From: Bacteriovoracaceae bacterium
GTDB lineage: Bacteria; Bdellovibrionota; Bacteriovoracia; Bacteriovoracales; Bacteriovoracaceae
Assembly: GCA_017858255.1 (NCBI GenBank)
Contig: JAFMBV010000011.1
Span: 1-64,000, forward strand
DNA: 64,000 nucleotides
Direction: 5' to 3'
A model generated the notes under the pieces. It was not told where the DNA came from, made no database searches, and saw only the letters and a list, made by a program, of their open reading frames with translations. The position numbers were made by a program, and so were the translations under genes. Every line of letters starts with the position of its first letter. The first letter of the stretch is position 1. Shown in pieces: positions 29,560 through 38,678 of this stretch.

Positions 29560-29702
29560 TAGTTTAAGTAATCGTTTCTATCAAGTTTTTTGATAATATA
29601 GATTCAAAATGAACCTTTTGGCCCCTCGGTACGTCTAAGTTTCAAGAAAGAAGTTTTATCTTTCTCGATAAATGAAGCAAAGATGCGACTAAGAAGGAGA
29701 AT

Positions 29703-29777
29703 ATGATGATCCAAATCTCTTGGGCCGAAGGGGATGCCAAGAAAGGGAGCCGAATCTCTCGTGGATTGATGATTTAG
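29703..29777 (+). other. Possible 24-codon ORF overlapping a predicted three-way RNA structure
   Basis: Between the convergent copper operon and sbtA. AAGGAG at 29692-29697 precedes ATGATG, which opens a 24-codon frame (MMIQISWAEGDAKKGSRISR and four more residues). The same bases can fold: outer stem ATCCA 29709-29713 with TGGAT 29762-29766, hairpin CTTGG 29719-29723 with CCAAG 29737-29741, and hairpin GGGAG 29745-29749 with CTCTC 29756-29760. Both hairpin loops contain CCGAA. The span is clearly more GC-rich than its flanks. It could be a small protein, a structured RNA or the sbtA 3' end; no choice can be made from sequence alone. Confidence 0.35.
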
Positions 29778-29778
29778 C

Positions 29779-30714
29779 TTAAGCTGAAAATAAAGTAGTT
29801 ACAAATTTATAATAAAGGGGAATCCCTACTAATACGTTAAACGGGAAAGTTACACCTAACGATGCTCCAAGCGAAAGTGTCGGATTAGCATTTGGAACTG
29901 AGATCTTCATCGCCGCGGGAACAGCAATGTAGGATGAGCTGGCCGAAAGTATTGCCAGCATCGTTGTACCTCCGAGAGATAGGCCAAGAGCGTGACCAAG
30001 ATAGGCCCCAATAAGTGCGGAAAATAAAGGCATAACGATACCGAAGACAATTAGGAAACCACCATATTGTTTCAAAGACTTGATTTCCTTTGCCGTTATC
30101 ACGCCCATCTCCAGCAGAAATATCGCCAAGGCACCCTTAAAAAGATCAATAAAGAAGAACTTTAAATCTCCTATCCCATCTGGCCCTGAAGCCCATCCAA
30201 TTACTAGTCCTGCAATCATAAAAACAATGGACTTGCCTAGAAAAATTTCATGAATCAAGGCTTTCCAGTTCAAATCTTTGCTGATTCCTTTAGCGAGTAT
30301 AATTCCTACAATAATGGCCGGTATTTCTAATATAACAACGAATAGGGGCATATAGGATTCAAAAGGGACACCTGAGGATTGTAAAAAAGAGACACCGACT
30401 GCGAAAGTACCGACGCTAACAGATCCGTAATGAGCAGCAATACTTGCTGCATCTTCTCTTTTAAAGTGGCCTAGCTTCTTTAAGATTGGGTAGGCCAACA
30501 ATGGAATTAAAATACCGAGTAGAGCAACACTCATGGCCTTTGGGGCCAGCTCTCCGATAGGGTTCTTGCTGAGTTCAATGCCACCTTTTAAGCCAATCGC
30601 AATAAGTAGGTAGGAACTCAAAAATTGGTAAATATGTTCAGGTAGTTTAATCGGTGATCTCAGGATCCCTGCGAAAAGACCAAAAGCAAAAAAGTAGATC
30701 ACTGGATCAAACAT
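29779..30714 (-). CDS. SbtA-family sodium-dependent transporter (DUF897)
   Basis: A GTG at 30765 is open, but the ATG at 30714, with AGGAA upstream, gives the usual family start (MFDPVIYFFAFGLFAG). 311 residues, about ten transmembrane helices in two inverted halves. Conserved SbtA-type segments include LLIAIGLKGG, AAHYGSVSVGTFAVG and ILSASSSYIAVPAAM. SbtA of cyanobacteria imports bicarbonate with Na+. Heterotrophic members are of uncertain substrate. No PII-like sbtB is adjacent. A LysR regulator is divergently transcribed 158 bases away. Confidence 0.82.
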   Translation of the reverse strand: MFDPVIYFFAFGLFAGILRSPIKLPEHIYQFLSSYLLIAIGLKGGIELSKNPIGELAPKAMSVALLGILIPLLAYPILKKLGHFKREDAASIAAHYGSVSVGTFAVGVSFLQSSGVPFESYMPLFVVILEIPAIIVGIILAKGISKDLNWKALIHEIFLGKSIVFMIAGLVIGWASGPDGIGDLKFFFIDLFKGALAIFLLEMGVITAKEIKSLKQYGGFLIVFGIVMPLFSALIGAYLGHALGLSLGGTTMLAILSASSSYIAVPAAMKISVPNANPTLSLGASLGVTFPFNVLVGIPLYYKFVTTLFSA

Positions 30715-30872
30715 AATGAAATTCCTGGCGAAAAAAAACCTCGCTGCTTCGATTTCTCTCCACAATGGATTTAGCGTTATCTTTATACTTATAGCGAAAT
30801 TATGAGATTTTCTTACCCGAGTAAAATAGATAATATGGATTACATTTATAGTTTAAAACGATATAATGAATT

Positions 30873-31766
30873 ATGGAATGGATTAACTTTAGGCACCTTT
30901 ACTCATTTTGGATGGTTAAGCGGCATGGAGGCTTTTTAAAGGCTTCTCAAGAGATGCATGTTTCCCAATCAACAGTAAGTGAACAAGTCTCTCTTTTAGA
31001 AGAATATTTACAGGAGAAACTTTTTGAGCGCACAACTCGATCAATGCATCTCTCTGAGGCGGGAATTCGGTTGTTTAATTTTGCTGATGAAATCTTTCAG
31101 AAAAGCAGAGAAATAAATAGAATCATTCGGGATGGGGAGGGTGGCCGTGAGCCACTAACCCTTAAAGTTGGCATTGTTGGTGGAGTCTCTCGAAACCTTC
31201 TTTATCGTGCCTTTCATGGATTTCTTAATCAATCAGATGACCTTAAATTGGAAATTATAAATGGGGCCTTTGAAGAGTTGCTCCAGCTTTGTGGCAATTT
31301 TGAATTGGACTTTATCATCACTACCCAACTTCCTCATGGAAAGGATGTACTTAACTTTAAAACAAAAGTGATTGAAAAAAGTCCTTTATGCGTCGCTGGG
31401 AAAAAGAAGATCATCAAGAAGCTAACCAATGATAAATCGAAACCTCAGAAAATTGATGCCTATGTTTTTAGTTACCCTTTTCGACATAATGATTTCGAGT
31501 CACGCTTAAATAAAACATTTCCTCATTCATTTAATTACAAATTAGAAACGGATGATATTTCCTTACTGAGGTTCTTTGCTAATAGTAATGAGGGAGTGGC
31601 AATTTTACCTGAGATTGGAGTTCTAGAGGATGTTCAAAAAGGTGATATTGAGATTCTAAAAATACCCTTCACGGAAGATTTACCTTTCTATGCTCTCTAT
31701 CATAGAAAAACAATGCATATAAAAGAAGTTGAGGATTTGATAAAAGCTTCTTTCAAAGACTTTTAG
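30873..31766 (+). CDS. LysR-type regulator (NhaR-like), probable regulator of the sbtA-like gene
   Basis: 297 residues. The N-terminal winged helix-turn-helix reads FRHLYSFWMVKRHGGFLKASQEMHVSQSTVSEQ in NhaR-like order (split here: FRHLYSFWMV then GGFLKASQEMHVSQSTVSEQ). The ligand-binding part starts near residue 95. Divergent placement next to a Na+-linked transporter fits the usual LysR arrangement of regulating the neighbour, and NhaR itself responds to Na+; that link is inference. The stop overlaps the convergent kinase gene. Confidence 0.85.
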   Translation: MEWINFRHLYSFWMVKRHGGFLKASQEMHVSQSTVSEQVSLLEEYLQEKLFERTTRSMHLSEAGIRLFNFADEIFQKSREINRIIRDGEGGREPLTLKVGIVGGVSRNLLYRAFHGFLNQSDDLKLEIINGAFEELLQLCGNFELDFIITTQLPHGKDVLNFKTKVIEKSPLCVAGKKKIIKKLTNDKSKPQKIDAYVFSYPFRHNDFESRLNKTFPHSFNYKLETDDISLLRFFANSNEGVAILPEIGVLEDVQKGDIEILKIPFTEDLPFYALYHRKTMHIKEVEDLIKASFKDF

Positions 31767-33088
31767 GCGGCTTTTGATTCCTGGTCATTTTTTTTGATAA
31801 CTTTAGGTAGTCTGATTAGAAATGATGCACCTTCTAGACTATCTTCGACGATAAGATGGCCATTATGTTTTTGGATGATTTCTGAAGCGATACTAAGGCC
31901 TAGTCCCGTACCTTTTCCGACAGGCTTTGTCGTAAAAAAGGGTTTGAGCACCTCACGCTTAATCTTTGCAGGGATCCCTGGCCCATTATCTCTTACTCTT
32001 ATAAAGACATCTTTGTTTCCTTCTGAGACAACAATCGAAATGTTTTTTTCTTCTTGTTCGCCAAAAGCATCGATGGCATTTGATATTAAGGTGAAAACAA
32101 CTTGTTCAATTTGAACAATTCTTATATTACAAGTGGCTTGAGTATAGAGAGGTACAAAATTGGAAGTTACCCCTTCACTTGTAAGTTTATAACGGCAAAG
32201 TTCATAAGCATCTTTAATAGCTTCATTTACATCATGAGGTTCAAAAGTATCATTAGTAGCATCTCTAGAGACAAAGCGAAGCCCTTCGACTATTTTTACA
32301 ACTCTGTCGACATGCTTTGTCACTTTCGTAAGTTCACTTTTTAAGCGTTGATTATCAAGTTGATTATTTCGGAGCCTCTTTAAACAATATGATGATGAGC
32401 CTCTAATGACAGTGAGAGGATTATTTATCTCATGGGCTATCCCTGCTGTTAGACGGCCAAGGTCGCTCATCCTTGTTTGATTCTCTAACTTTGAATTATT
32501 TTCAAGGTAGGCATTATAGCGATTATTCATCTCAGTTAAATTAGAAAGTACTTTGAAAATATAAAGTGCACTGGCCTGTAGAAAAACAAGGAGACGAATA
32601 CTTTGTATATTTTCAACTGGTATTACAGTCATGCCTTTTTGATCAAAATCAAAAAAGATTATGGTCGCGATCATAGCTAAAACTGCGCCCATTAAAGTGA
32701 GAATAGATTTTCTTTTCTGCACTGGTAAAGTAAATCCAGGCAAACCAAGAATGGCAAACAGGAGGTAGTGAAACCCTAAATCTGATTTGATGTCATAAGA
32801 AATTGCCATAATTAATGCACTCATAAAAAAAAGGGAAAACCATGCTGATAGGCGGTTATATCCCAATGAATTTAAGTAATAACTGAAGCCAAGAATTGGT
32901 AGCGAGCTTATGGCGAGATAGGTAGGCCTCTCTAAACCATAGTAAGAATTTACAATTATAAAGAAAATGGAAGAGCAAAAACCAAAGAAGAGCATGCGGT
33001 TTATAAACCTTACTCGATGCTCTTCCCTAACACCCACTACATGCTTTAGTCCGATATTTAAAATAGGGTCAATAAACTTAAGTTTCAT
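31763..33088 (-). CDS. Membrane sensor histidine kinase
   Basis: 441 residues. About six transmembrane helices in residues 30-180 with no large periplasmic loop, then HisKA (LGRLTAGIAHEINNPL, phosphoacceptor His219). HATPase has [27 protein letters not shown] and a standard N box (LISNAIDAF). The GIAHEINNPL form is common in kinases paired with NtrC-type or stand-alone regulators. No response regulator lies next to it, so it is an orphan. Signal unknown; sensing through the membrane domain is likely. Confidence 0.88.
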   Translation of the reverse strand: MKLKFIDPILNIGLKHVVGVREEHRVRFINRMLFFGFCSSIFFIIVNSYYGLERPTYLAISSLPILGFSYYLNSLGYNRLSAWFSLFFMSALIMAISYDIKSDLGFHYLLFAILGLPGFTLPVQKRKSILTLMGAVLAMIATIIFFDFDQKGMTVIPVENIQSIRLLVFLQASALYIFKVLSNLTEMNNRYNAYLENNSKLENQTRMSDLGRLTAGIAHEINNPLTVIRGSSSYCLKRLRNNQLDNQRLKSELTKVTKHVDRVVKIVEGLRFVSRDATNDTFEPHDVNEAIKDAYELCRYKLTSEGVTSNFVPLYTQATCNIRIVQIEQVVFTLISNAIDAFGEQEEKNISIVVSEGNKDVFIRVRDNGPGIPAKIKREVLKPFFTTKPVGKGTGLGLSIASEIIQKHNGHLIVEDSLEGASFLIRLPKVIKKNDQESKAA

Positions 33089-33377
33089 TATAAACTTATC
33101 GGGTTTAGTTCAAACTCTTAAAGGTTTTAGCTAAGCTTTTTTAATTTAATTAATGCATAAGTTACTGTATTTATTTAAGTTCAAGAATTCTTTACACCTT
33201 AAATAGGAGCTAACTGTTAAAGCTCAATATCAAAATCTAATTACATCCAGACCTATCAGGGGATTTAGGAAAATAACAAATAAGCTATATTAACTCATGT
33301 AATTCAGAAGATTCATTTTCTAGCCAATGTATTCTTGGGCGAGATATATTGGCACGGCCAGTTTTCAGGGGGAGAGC

Positions 33378-33818
33378 ATGCAATACCTACATACTATGGT
33401 GAGAGTAAAAGATTTAGAAGAATCGCTAAGTTTTTATTGTGAAAAGCTCGGCCTCGTTGAGATCAGTCGCCATGACAGCGAAAAGGGGCGATTTACTTTA
33501 GTTTTCTTGGCCGCTTCTCAGGACCTTGATCACGCCAAAGAAAATAAGGCACCCCTAGTGGAGCTTACCTATAATTGGGATTCCGAGAATTATTTGGGTG
33601 GGCGTAATTTTGGGCATCTAGCCTATAGAGTTGATGATATTTATAAAACTTGCCTGGATTTAATGAACAAGGGAGTCACCATTAACCGTCCTCCAAGAGA
33701 TGGTTATATGGCCTTTATTAAGTCTCCAGATGGTATTTCCATTGAACTTCTCCAAAAAGGTGAACCTTTAGAACCCCAGGAGCCGTGGAAATCTATGGAA
33801 AATACAGGTACTTGGTAG
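33378..33818 (+). CDS. gloA: Lactoylglutathione lyase (glyoxalase I)
   Basis: Start at ATG 33378 after AGGGGGA; the longer frame from 33327 adds an unrelated tail. 146 residues. All four metal ligands of the E. coli enzyme can be placed: His5 (MQYLHTMVRV), Glu in VELTYNW, His in FGHLAYRV and Glu in GISIELL. It converts the methylglyoxal-glutathione hemithioacetal to lactoylglutathione. Presence with a glutathionyl-hydroquinone reductase gene further on implies that the cell uses glutathione. Confidence 0.93.
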   Translation: MQYLHTMVRVKDLEESLSFYCEKLGLVEISRHDSEKGRFTLVFLAASQDLDHAKENKAPLVELTYNWDSENYLGGRNFGHLAYRVDDIYKTCLDLMNKGVTINRPPRDGYMAFIKSPDGISIELLQKGEPLEPQEPWKSMENTGTW

Positions 33819-33890
33819 ATCGGCCAGATAGGTAACTATTAAAGAGTTCTTAAGACCATACTGGTCAATATTCTCCATATAAGTTAAGCT

Positions 33891-33918
33891 CCCCGTGAAT
33901 TGAGATAATTTTACGGGG
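33891..33918 (+). promoter_or_regulatory. Hairpin in the leader of the ABC-F gene
   Basis: CCCCGT (33891-33896) and ACGGGG (33913-33918) with partly complementary AATT segments inside, 27 bases before the ABC-F start. No T-tract follows directly. It could be a terminator of gloA or a leader structure controlling the ABC-F gene. Confidence 0.35.
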
Positions 33919-33944
33919 AAGAGAATTCCTCGATGGAGGACCTG

Positions 33945-35531
33945 ATGATCAGCACAGATAACGTCAGTCTTAGCTTTGGTGGGCGCAAGCTCTTTGATGA
34001 TGTCAATATTAAGTTTATCCCCGGCAATTGCTATGGATTGATCGGCGCCAATGGTGCAGGTAAATCTACTTTTATTAAAATCCTTTCTAATGAAATTGAG
34101 CCCCAAACGGGAAAAGTTTCAATGGCCCCTGGTGAGAGGCTCTCCATCCTCAAGCAGGACCACTTCGCTTTTAATGATTATCCCGTTCTCCAAACAGTTG
34201 TTATGGGCAACGATAAACTTTATAAAATCATGTTAGAAAAAGATGCCATCTACGCTAAAGAAGACTTCACTGATGAAGATGGAATCAAGGCCTCTGAACT
34301 TGAAGCTGATTTTGCAGAGATGAACGGTTGGGAAGCCGAGTCTGATGCTGGAATTATGCTGGCAGGACTTGGTATCGGCACAGAGTTTCACGACAAAATG
34401 ATGAAGGACCTAAACGGCAGTGATAAAGTGAAGGTTCTTTTGGCCCAGGCGCTCTTTGGACAACCTGATGTGTTGTTATTAGATGAGCCAACCAACCACT
34501 TAGATATTAAAGCAGTTAAGTGGCTTGAAGACTTTTTAATGGACTTTAAAAATACAGTGATTGTTGTTTCTCACGATCGTCACTTTCTTAATAAAGTTTG
34601 TACCCACATAGCTGATTTAGACTTTGCTAAGATTACCATTTATGCTGGTAATTATGATTTTTGGAAATCCTCAAGTGAGCTCGCTCAGAGATTACGTTCT
34701 GACGATAACAAGAAGTCTGAACAAAAAGCGGCTGAGCTTAAGGCATTTATTCAACGGTTTTCTGCCAATGCTTCTAAATCAAAGCAAGCAACCTCAAGGC
34801 AAAAGCAATTAGAGAAGCTCAATATTAATGACCTTCCCATTAGTTCACGCAAGTATCCTTATGTTCATTTTGAGTCCCATCGTGAAGCTGGTAGGGAACT
34901 CCTAAGAGTCGATGGCCTTACGAAAACGATTGATGGGGTTAAGATTCTTGATAATGTGCGCTTCTCCTTAAGAAAAGGTGAAAAGGCCATCTTCTTGAGT
35001 GATAACTCTATTGCCGTGACGACTTTGTTTCAAATCCTCGGTGGAGAAATCGAGCCGGATAGCGGGACCTATGAATGGGGTGTTACGACAACGCTTGGTT
35101 ACTTTCCTTCAGATAATAAAAAATTCTTTGATAGTACTGATAGTCTTGTCGATTGGTTAAGGGAATATTCTAACGATAAAGATGAATCTTTTATTCGTGG
35201 CTTTTTAGGAAAAATGCTTTTCTCGGGTGAAGAGGCCAAGAAAAAGGCCAATGTTCTAAGTGGTGGGGAAAAAGTTCGTTGTATGCTCTCCAAGCTTATG
35301 CTCTCTGGTGCAAATGTTTTGATGCTCGATGGACCAACAGACCACTTAGACTTGGAAAGTATTACGGCCGTAAATGAAGGGCTCATCCGTTTTGACGGAA
35401 CCGTACTTTTTACGACTCACGATCATGAGTTTATTCAGACTGTAGCAAATCGCGTTATTACTTTAGATAAAGCGGTTACTTACGATAAAGAAATTACTTA
35501 TGATGATTATCTTTTAGAGTCTGTATTCTAG
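33945..35531 (+). CDS. ABC-F ATPase, YkpA/YbiT subfamily, with degenerate second nucleotide site
   Basis: ATG 33933 overlaps the GGAGG site, so ATG 33945 is used (528 residues). NBD1: Walker A GANGAGKST (34-42), Walker B LLLDEPTNHLD (Asp180, Glu181), switch His210, but signature LNGSDK (156-161). A charged linker with FSANASKSKQATSR (272-285) is typical of this subfamily. NBD2: Walker A reads SDNSIAVTT (352-360, Lys replaced by Val358), Walker B reads LDGPTDHLD (catalytic Glu replaced by Gly463), yet the signature LSGGEK (438-443) is intact. ABC-F proteins act on the ribosomal E site; this copy should hydrolyse ATP at one composite site only. Confidence 0.9.
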   Translation: MISTDNVSLSFGGRKLFDDVNIKFIPGNCYGLIGANGAGKSTFIKILSNEIEPQTGKVSMAPGERLSILKQDHFAFNDYPVLQTVVMGNDKLYKIMLEKDAIYAKEDFTDEDGIKASELEADFAEMNGWEAESDAGIMLAGLGIGTEFHDKMMKDLNGSDKVKVLLAQALFGQPDVLLLDEPTNHLDIKAVKWLEDFLMDFKNTVIVVSHDRHFLNKVCTHIADLDFAKITIYAGNYDFWKSSSELAQRLRSDDNKKSEQKAAELKAFIQRFSANASKSKQATSRQKQLEKLNINDLPISSRKYPYVHFESHREAGRELLRVDGLTKTIDGVKILDNVRFSLRKGEKAIFLSDNSIAVTTLFQILGGEIEPDSGTYEWGVTTTLGYFPSDNKKFFDSTDSLVDWLREYSNDKDESFIRGFLGKMLFSGEEAKKKANVLSGGEKVRCMLSKLMLSGANVLMLDGPTDHLDLESITAVNEGLIRFDGTVLFTTHDHEFIQTVANRVITLDKAVTYDKEITYDDYLLESVF

Positions 35532-35576
35532 TTGTCGGGCTTTTGCCTATAGCTAAGGCAAGAGCGTGAAGATAAG

Positions 35577-38500
35577 ATGCTCCTTATGAAAAACATTATC
35601 TCATACTTTGTTGAGCGCCACCTCATAACAAATGTTCTCTTTTTTGGCATTATTCTGATGGCAGTCTTCACTTGGTTTCGCATAGGTAAGGAAGAGTTAC
35701 CAGAATTTGCGAGTAACTGGGTTCGCATCAATACAGTTTATCCTGGCGCAGCGGCTGAAGATGTTGAGCTTTTTGTAACCAAGCCCATGGAAGACGAGCT
35801 TAAGGGTGTGGTTGGAATTGAAGAGATCGTTGCGACTTCAAGTGTCGGGGCCAGCAGCCTACGAATAACAATTGATGACGATTACCCTAATAAAGACGAA
35901 GTCCTGCAAGAAATTAAAGATGCAATCTTTCGTACTGATCTCCCAAGTGAAGTCAGAGATTTGCCTCGTATTCGCCAATTCAAAAGCGCTGAAAAAGCAA
36001 TCCTCGATATTGGCATCTATCACAAGGACCATGAGTTTCTCGATGTAGCTTCTCGTGCTCAAGTTCAAAGTTATATTCTAAGTTTTGAGAATCAATTATT
36101 GGCCTTGCCAGAGATTGCCTCTATCGAAAAATCCCATTATAGAAAGCCTGAACTTCAAATAAAAATTGACCCGAAGAAAATAATTAGTAATCAAATTACT
36201 CTCGCGGCCATTAGAGATCAGATTCAAAGCAATAATGTTCGCGCACCAATTGGCTCCTTAAAAGATAAAGGGGAGAGCAAGGTAACTGCGCTTAACGAGT
36301 TGGAGGATGTGGAGAGTCTTAAGAAGCTTGTCTTGCGAGGGAATTATAGTGGCGCCCAAATCAACCTAGGCCAAGTAGGGTCTGTAGAAGATGGTTATAT
36401 TGAAAGCAATTCCATATTTAAAATCAATGGTCATGAAGGCGTATTTATTAATGTTAAGAAAAACGTCTCTACGGACATTTTGACGGCGCAGGCTGCAGTC
36501 ATGCGTTTTATTGAGAACTTTAGAAAGGCCAATGAGAACGCCCCCATTGGTATCGTTCTCATGGATGACGAATCCTATGCTGTGACAAACCGCTTAGACA
36601 TCGTAACAACCAATGGATTGTTAGGCTTTGTTCTCATTATCTTAGTTCTTCTTTTATTCCTTAATTTAAAAACAGGTTTTTGGGTGGCGATGGGGATTCC
36701 CTTTAGTATTGCCTTCACTTTGATAGTTGCTCAGCTCGCCGGTTATACTGTTAACAATATGACCCTTGCGGGCATTATCATTGTTTTAGGTATTGTCGTA
36801 GATGATGCGATTATTATTGCTGAGAATATTTCTCGTCATAGAGAGTCTGGGAAAACTATTAAAGAAGCCGCCGTTATAGGTACCGTCGAAGTGATCAAAC
36901 CAATTACTGCAAGTATCATTACGACTTGTGTAGCGTTTATTCCTTTGATTTTCTTTGAAGGATTTTTTGGAAAGCTTGTTTCTTATATTCCTTTGATTGT
37001 CATATTAATGCTCCTGGGATCTTTGATTGAGTCGCTATTTATTTTACCCGGTCATTTGGCAGGTCGGACTCCGGTTTTAGACCGTTTCTCTAAAGAAGAT
37101 ACGGCAGACTCTTGGTATCATCGTTACGAAAAGAAATATGCGGGCTTTCTCTTAAAAGTCTTTCGCTTTCGTATCGCGATTCTTGCGGCCTTTGGTGTTT
37201 TTTTACTTGGGGGATTATTTCTTTATCAAACAAAAATGAAATTTGTGATGTTCCCTCGTGAGGAGAGTCAGGAAGTTTTTATAAAAGTTAAGGCCAAGAA
37301 AGAATTTACTAGAAAAGAAACAGCACGGGCGATAAGTCCTATGGAAAAGATTTTCTATGAAGATACTGCCAATGTTGTGGCCTCTCGTTCTAGCATTGGC
37401 CTTTCTCGTAGGGGAGGGGAAGTTCGAGAGAATGAAGCCTCAATTCTCGTGGAACTTATTCCGGCCGATGACAGAAATATTTCTCTCAATAAACTTTTGG
37501 AGCAATGGAAGGCGAGAACGAAGGAATTACCGGGAATAGTAGATATCCGTTTTTTGAGAGGTCGCTGGGGCAATTCTTCAGGAACTGCCCTAGAGCTGCA
37601 AATCTTAGAAAATAATGACGAGAAGAGGGCGGCCATTGCTAAAAGCCTTGAAGAAAGTCTTAAAAGCATGGATGACATCGTTGATGTTGAAGTAGAAGTG
37701 CCGCTTTTAAAGAATGAGTACGTCTTTCAAATTAAACAAGACCGTCTGGTTAAGTATGACGTGGCCCCGAGTCAGTTAACGACAACCTTACGTGCTTTTG
37801 TTGAAGGGTCCATCCTTTATAGTATCAACAAAGGGGACGAAGAAGTTGATGTCCGCCTAACAGTCTATGACAATGTAAAAGAAAACTTAGATACTTTGAT
37901 GAACTTAAGGGTTCCAAATCGTTCTGGGAATTTAACCTTTCTAAGAAATATGGTAGAACTTAGAGAATTAAAGAAACCTGTTAATATCACTCGCACTAAC
38001 TTTAAAAGAGTAACGACTGTTTTTGCTAACCCTAAACCAGGTGCTTCAACCACGCCTCTTCAAGTGGCTGAGCGTTTAGAGAGAGATGTTTTTCCTAAAC
38101 TTTACAATCAATATCCAACAGCTGTTTTGGCCTGGTCTGGTGAAGTCAAAGATTCTCGTGAAAGTCAGGGGGAATTTCGGGACTCTGTCTTCATGGTGAT
38201 TATTCTTATTTATCTCATATTGGTGATTATGTTCAATTCCATGGTGAAGCCTTTTATTGTATTATCCGTCGTTCCCTTTGGTTTGGCAGGTATTGTTTAC
38301 GTACTGATTGCCCATGGAATGAGTGTTTATGGTTTCTTCGCAGCTATTGGTGCCCTTGGGATGATAGGTGTTGTAATCAATGATGCTATCGTTATGATTG
38401 ATAAGATCGACAATACTCTTAAGCATGGGGGCGTGAGTAACCACCAAGTCTTGGCGGAAGTTGCCGCGACTCGTTTGCGTCCTGTAGTTGTGACGACAGT

Positions 38501-38678
38501 GACTACAGTTGTTGGTGTTTTGCCAACTGCTTATGGTCTTGGTGGCTATGATTCACTCTTGGCAGAGATGATGCTAACAATGGGTTGGGGCCTGGCGATT
38601 GGTACTTTTATCACCTTAGTCTTAATACCCTGTATCTATAGCTTTTCTGTTAAGGCCACGTCCATTGAGCTTAAATAA
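35577..38678 (+). CDS. RND-family efflux permease without adjacent adaptor
   Basis: 1033 residues; an internal ATG at 35586 is an alternative start. RND architecture with twelve membrane segments and two large periplasmic loops. Visible: ELPEFASNWVRINTVYPGAAAEDVE at the N-terminus (proton-pump-type RND, not heavy-metal type), GIVVDDAIIIAENI in TM4 and GVVINDAIVMID in TM10. This is the HAE1-like group. No membrane-fusion or TolC gene is next to it, so partners must be encoded elsewhere. Its end overlaps the convergent yqjG-like gene by 8 bases. Confidence 0.87.
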   Translation: MLLMKNIISYFVERHLITNVLFFGIILMAVFTWFRIGKEELPEFASNWVRINTVYPGAAAEDVELFVTKPMEDELKGVVGIEEIVATSSVGASSLRITIDDDYPNKDEVLQEIKDAIFRTDLPSEVRDLPRIRQFKSAEKAILDIGIYHKDHEFLDVASRAQVQSYILSFENQLLALPEIASIEKSHYRKPELQIKIDPKKIISNQITLAAIRDQIQSNNVRAPIGSLKDKGESKVTALNELEDVESLKKLVLRGNYSGAQINLGQVGSVEDGYIESNSIFKINGHEGVFINVKKNVSTDILTAQAAVMRFIENFRKANENAPIGIVLMDDESYAVTNRLDIVTTNGLLGFVLIILVLLLFLNLKTGFWVAMGIPFSIAFTLIVAQLAGYTVNNMTLAGIIIVLGIVVDDAIIIAENISRHRESGKTIKEAAVIGTVEVIKPITASIITTCVAFIPLIFFEGFFGKLVSYIPLIVILMLLGSLIESLFILPGHLAGRTPVLDRFSKEDTADSWYHRYEKKYAGFLLKVFRFRIAILAAFGVFLLGGLFLYQTKMKFVMFPREESQEVFIKVKAKKEFTRKETARAISPMEKIFYEDTANVVASRSSIGLSRRGGEVRENEASILVELIPADDRNISLNKLLEQWKARTKELPGIVDIRFLRGRWGNSSGTALELQILENNDEKRAAIAKSLEESLKSMDDIVDVEVEVPLLKNEYVFQIKQDRLVKYDVAPSQLTTTLRAFVEGSILYSINKGDEEVDVRLTVYDNVKENLDTLMNLRVPNRSGNLTFLRNMVELRELKKPVNITRTNFKRVTTVFANPKPGASTTPLQVAERLERDVFPKLYNQYPTAVLAWSGEVKDSRESQGEFRDSVFMVIILIYLILVIMFNSMVKPFIVLSVVPFGLAGIVYVLIAHGMSVYGFFAAIGALGMIGVVINDAIVMIDKIDNTLKHGGVSNHQVLAEVAATRLRPVVVTTVTTVVGVLPTAYGLGGYDSLLAEMMLTMGWGLAIGTFITLVLIPCIYSFSVKATSIELK

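Noticed and set aside
29560-29702. Terminator of the copper operon or a known riboswitch in this gap
   Set aside because: Only short imperfect stems (e.g. ATCAA/TTGAT) without a convincing T-tract, and no match to a riboswitch consensus that I can place with confidence.
33089-33377. 289-base gap between kinase and gloA
   Set aside because: AT-rich with no open frame, hairpin or repeat that stands out; probably ordinary promoters.
13417-33947. Upstream in-frame starts of the form ATG/GTG-GAGG at 13417, 20884 and 33933
   Set aside because: In each case GGAGG is the ribosome-binding site for the ATG 12 bases downstream; the earlier start codon is part of that site by chance.
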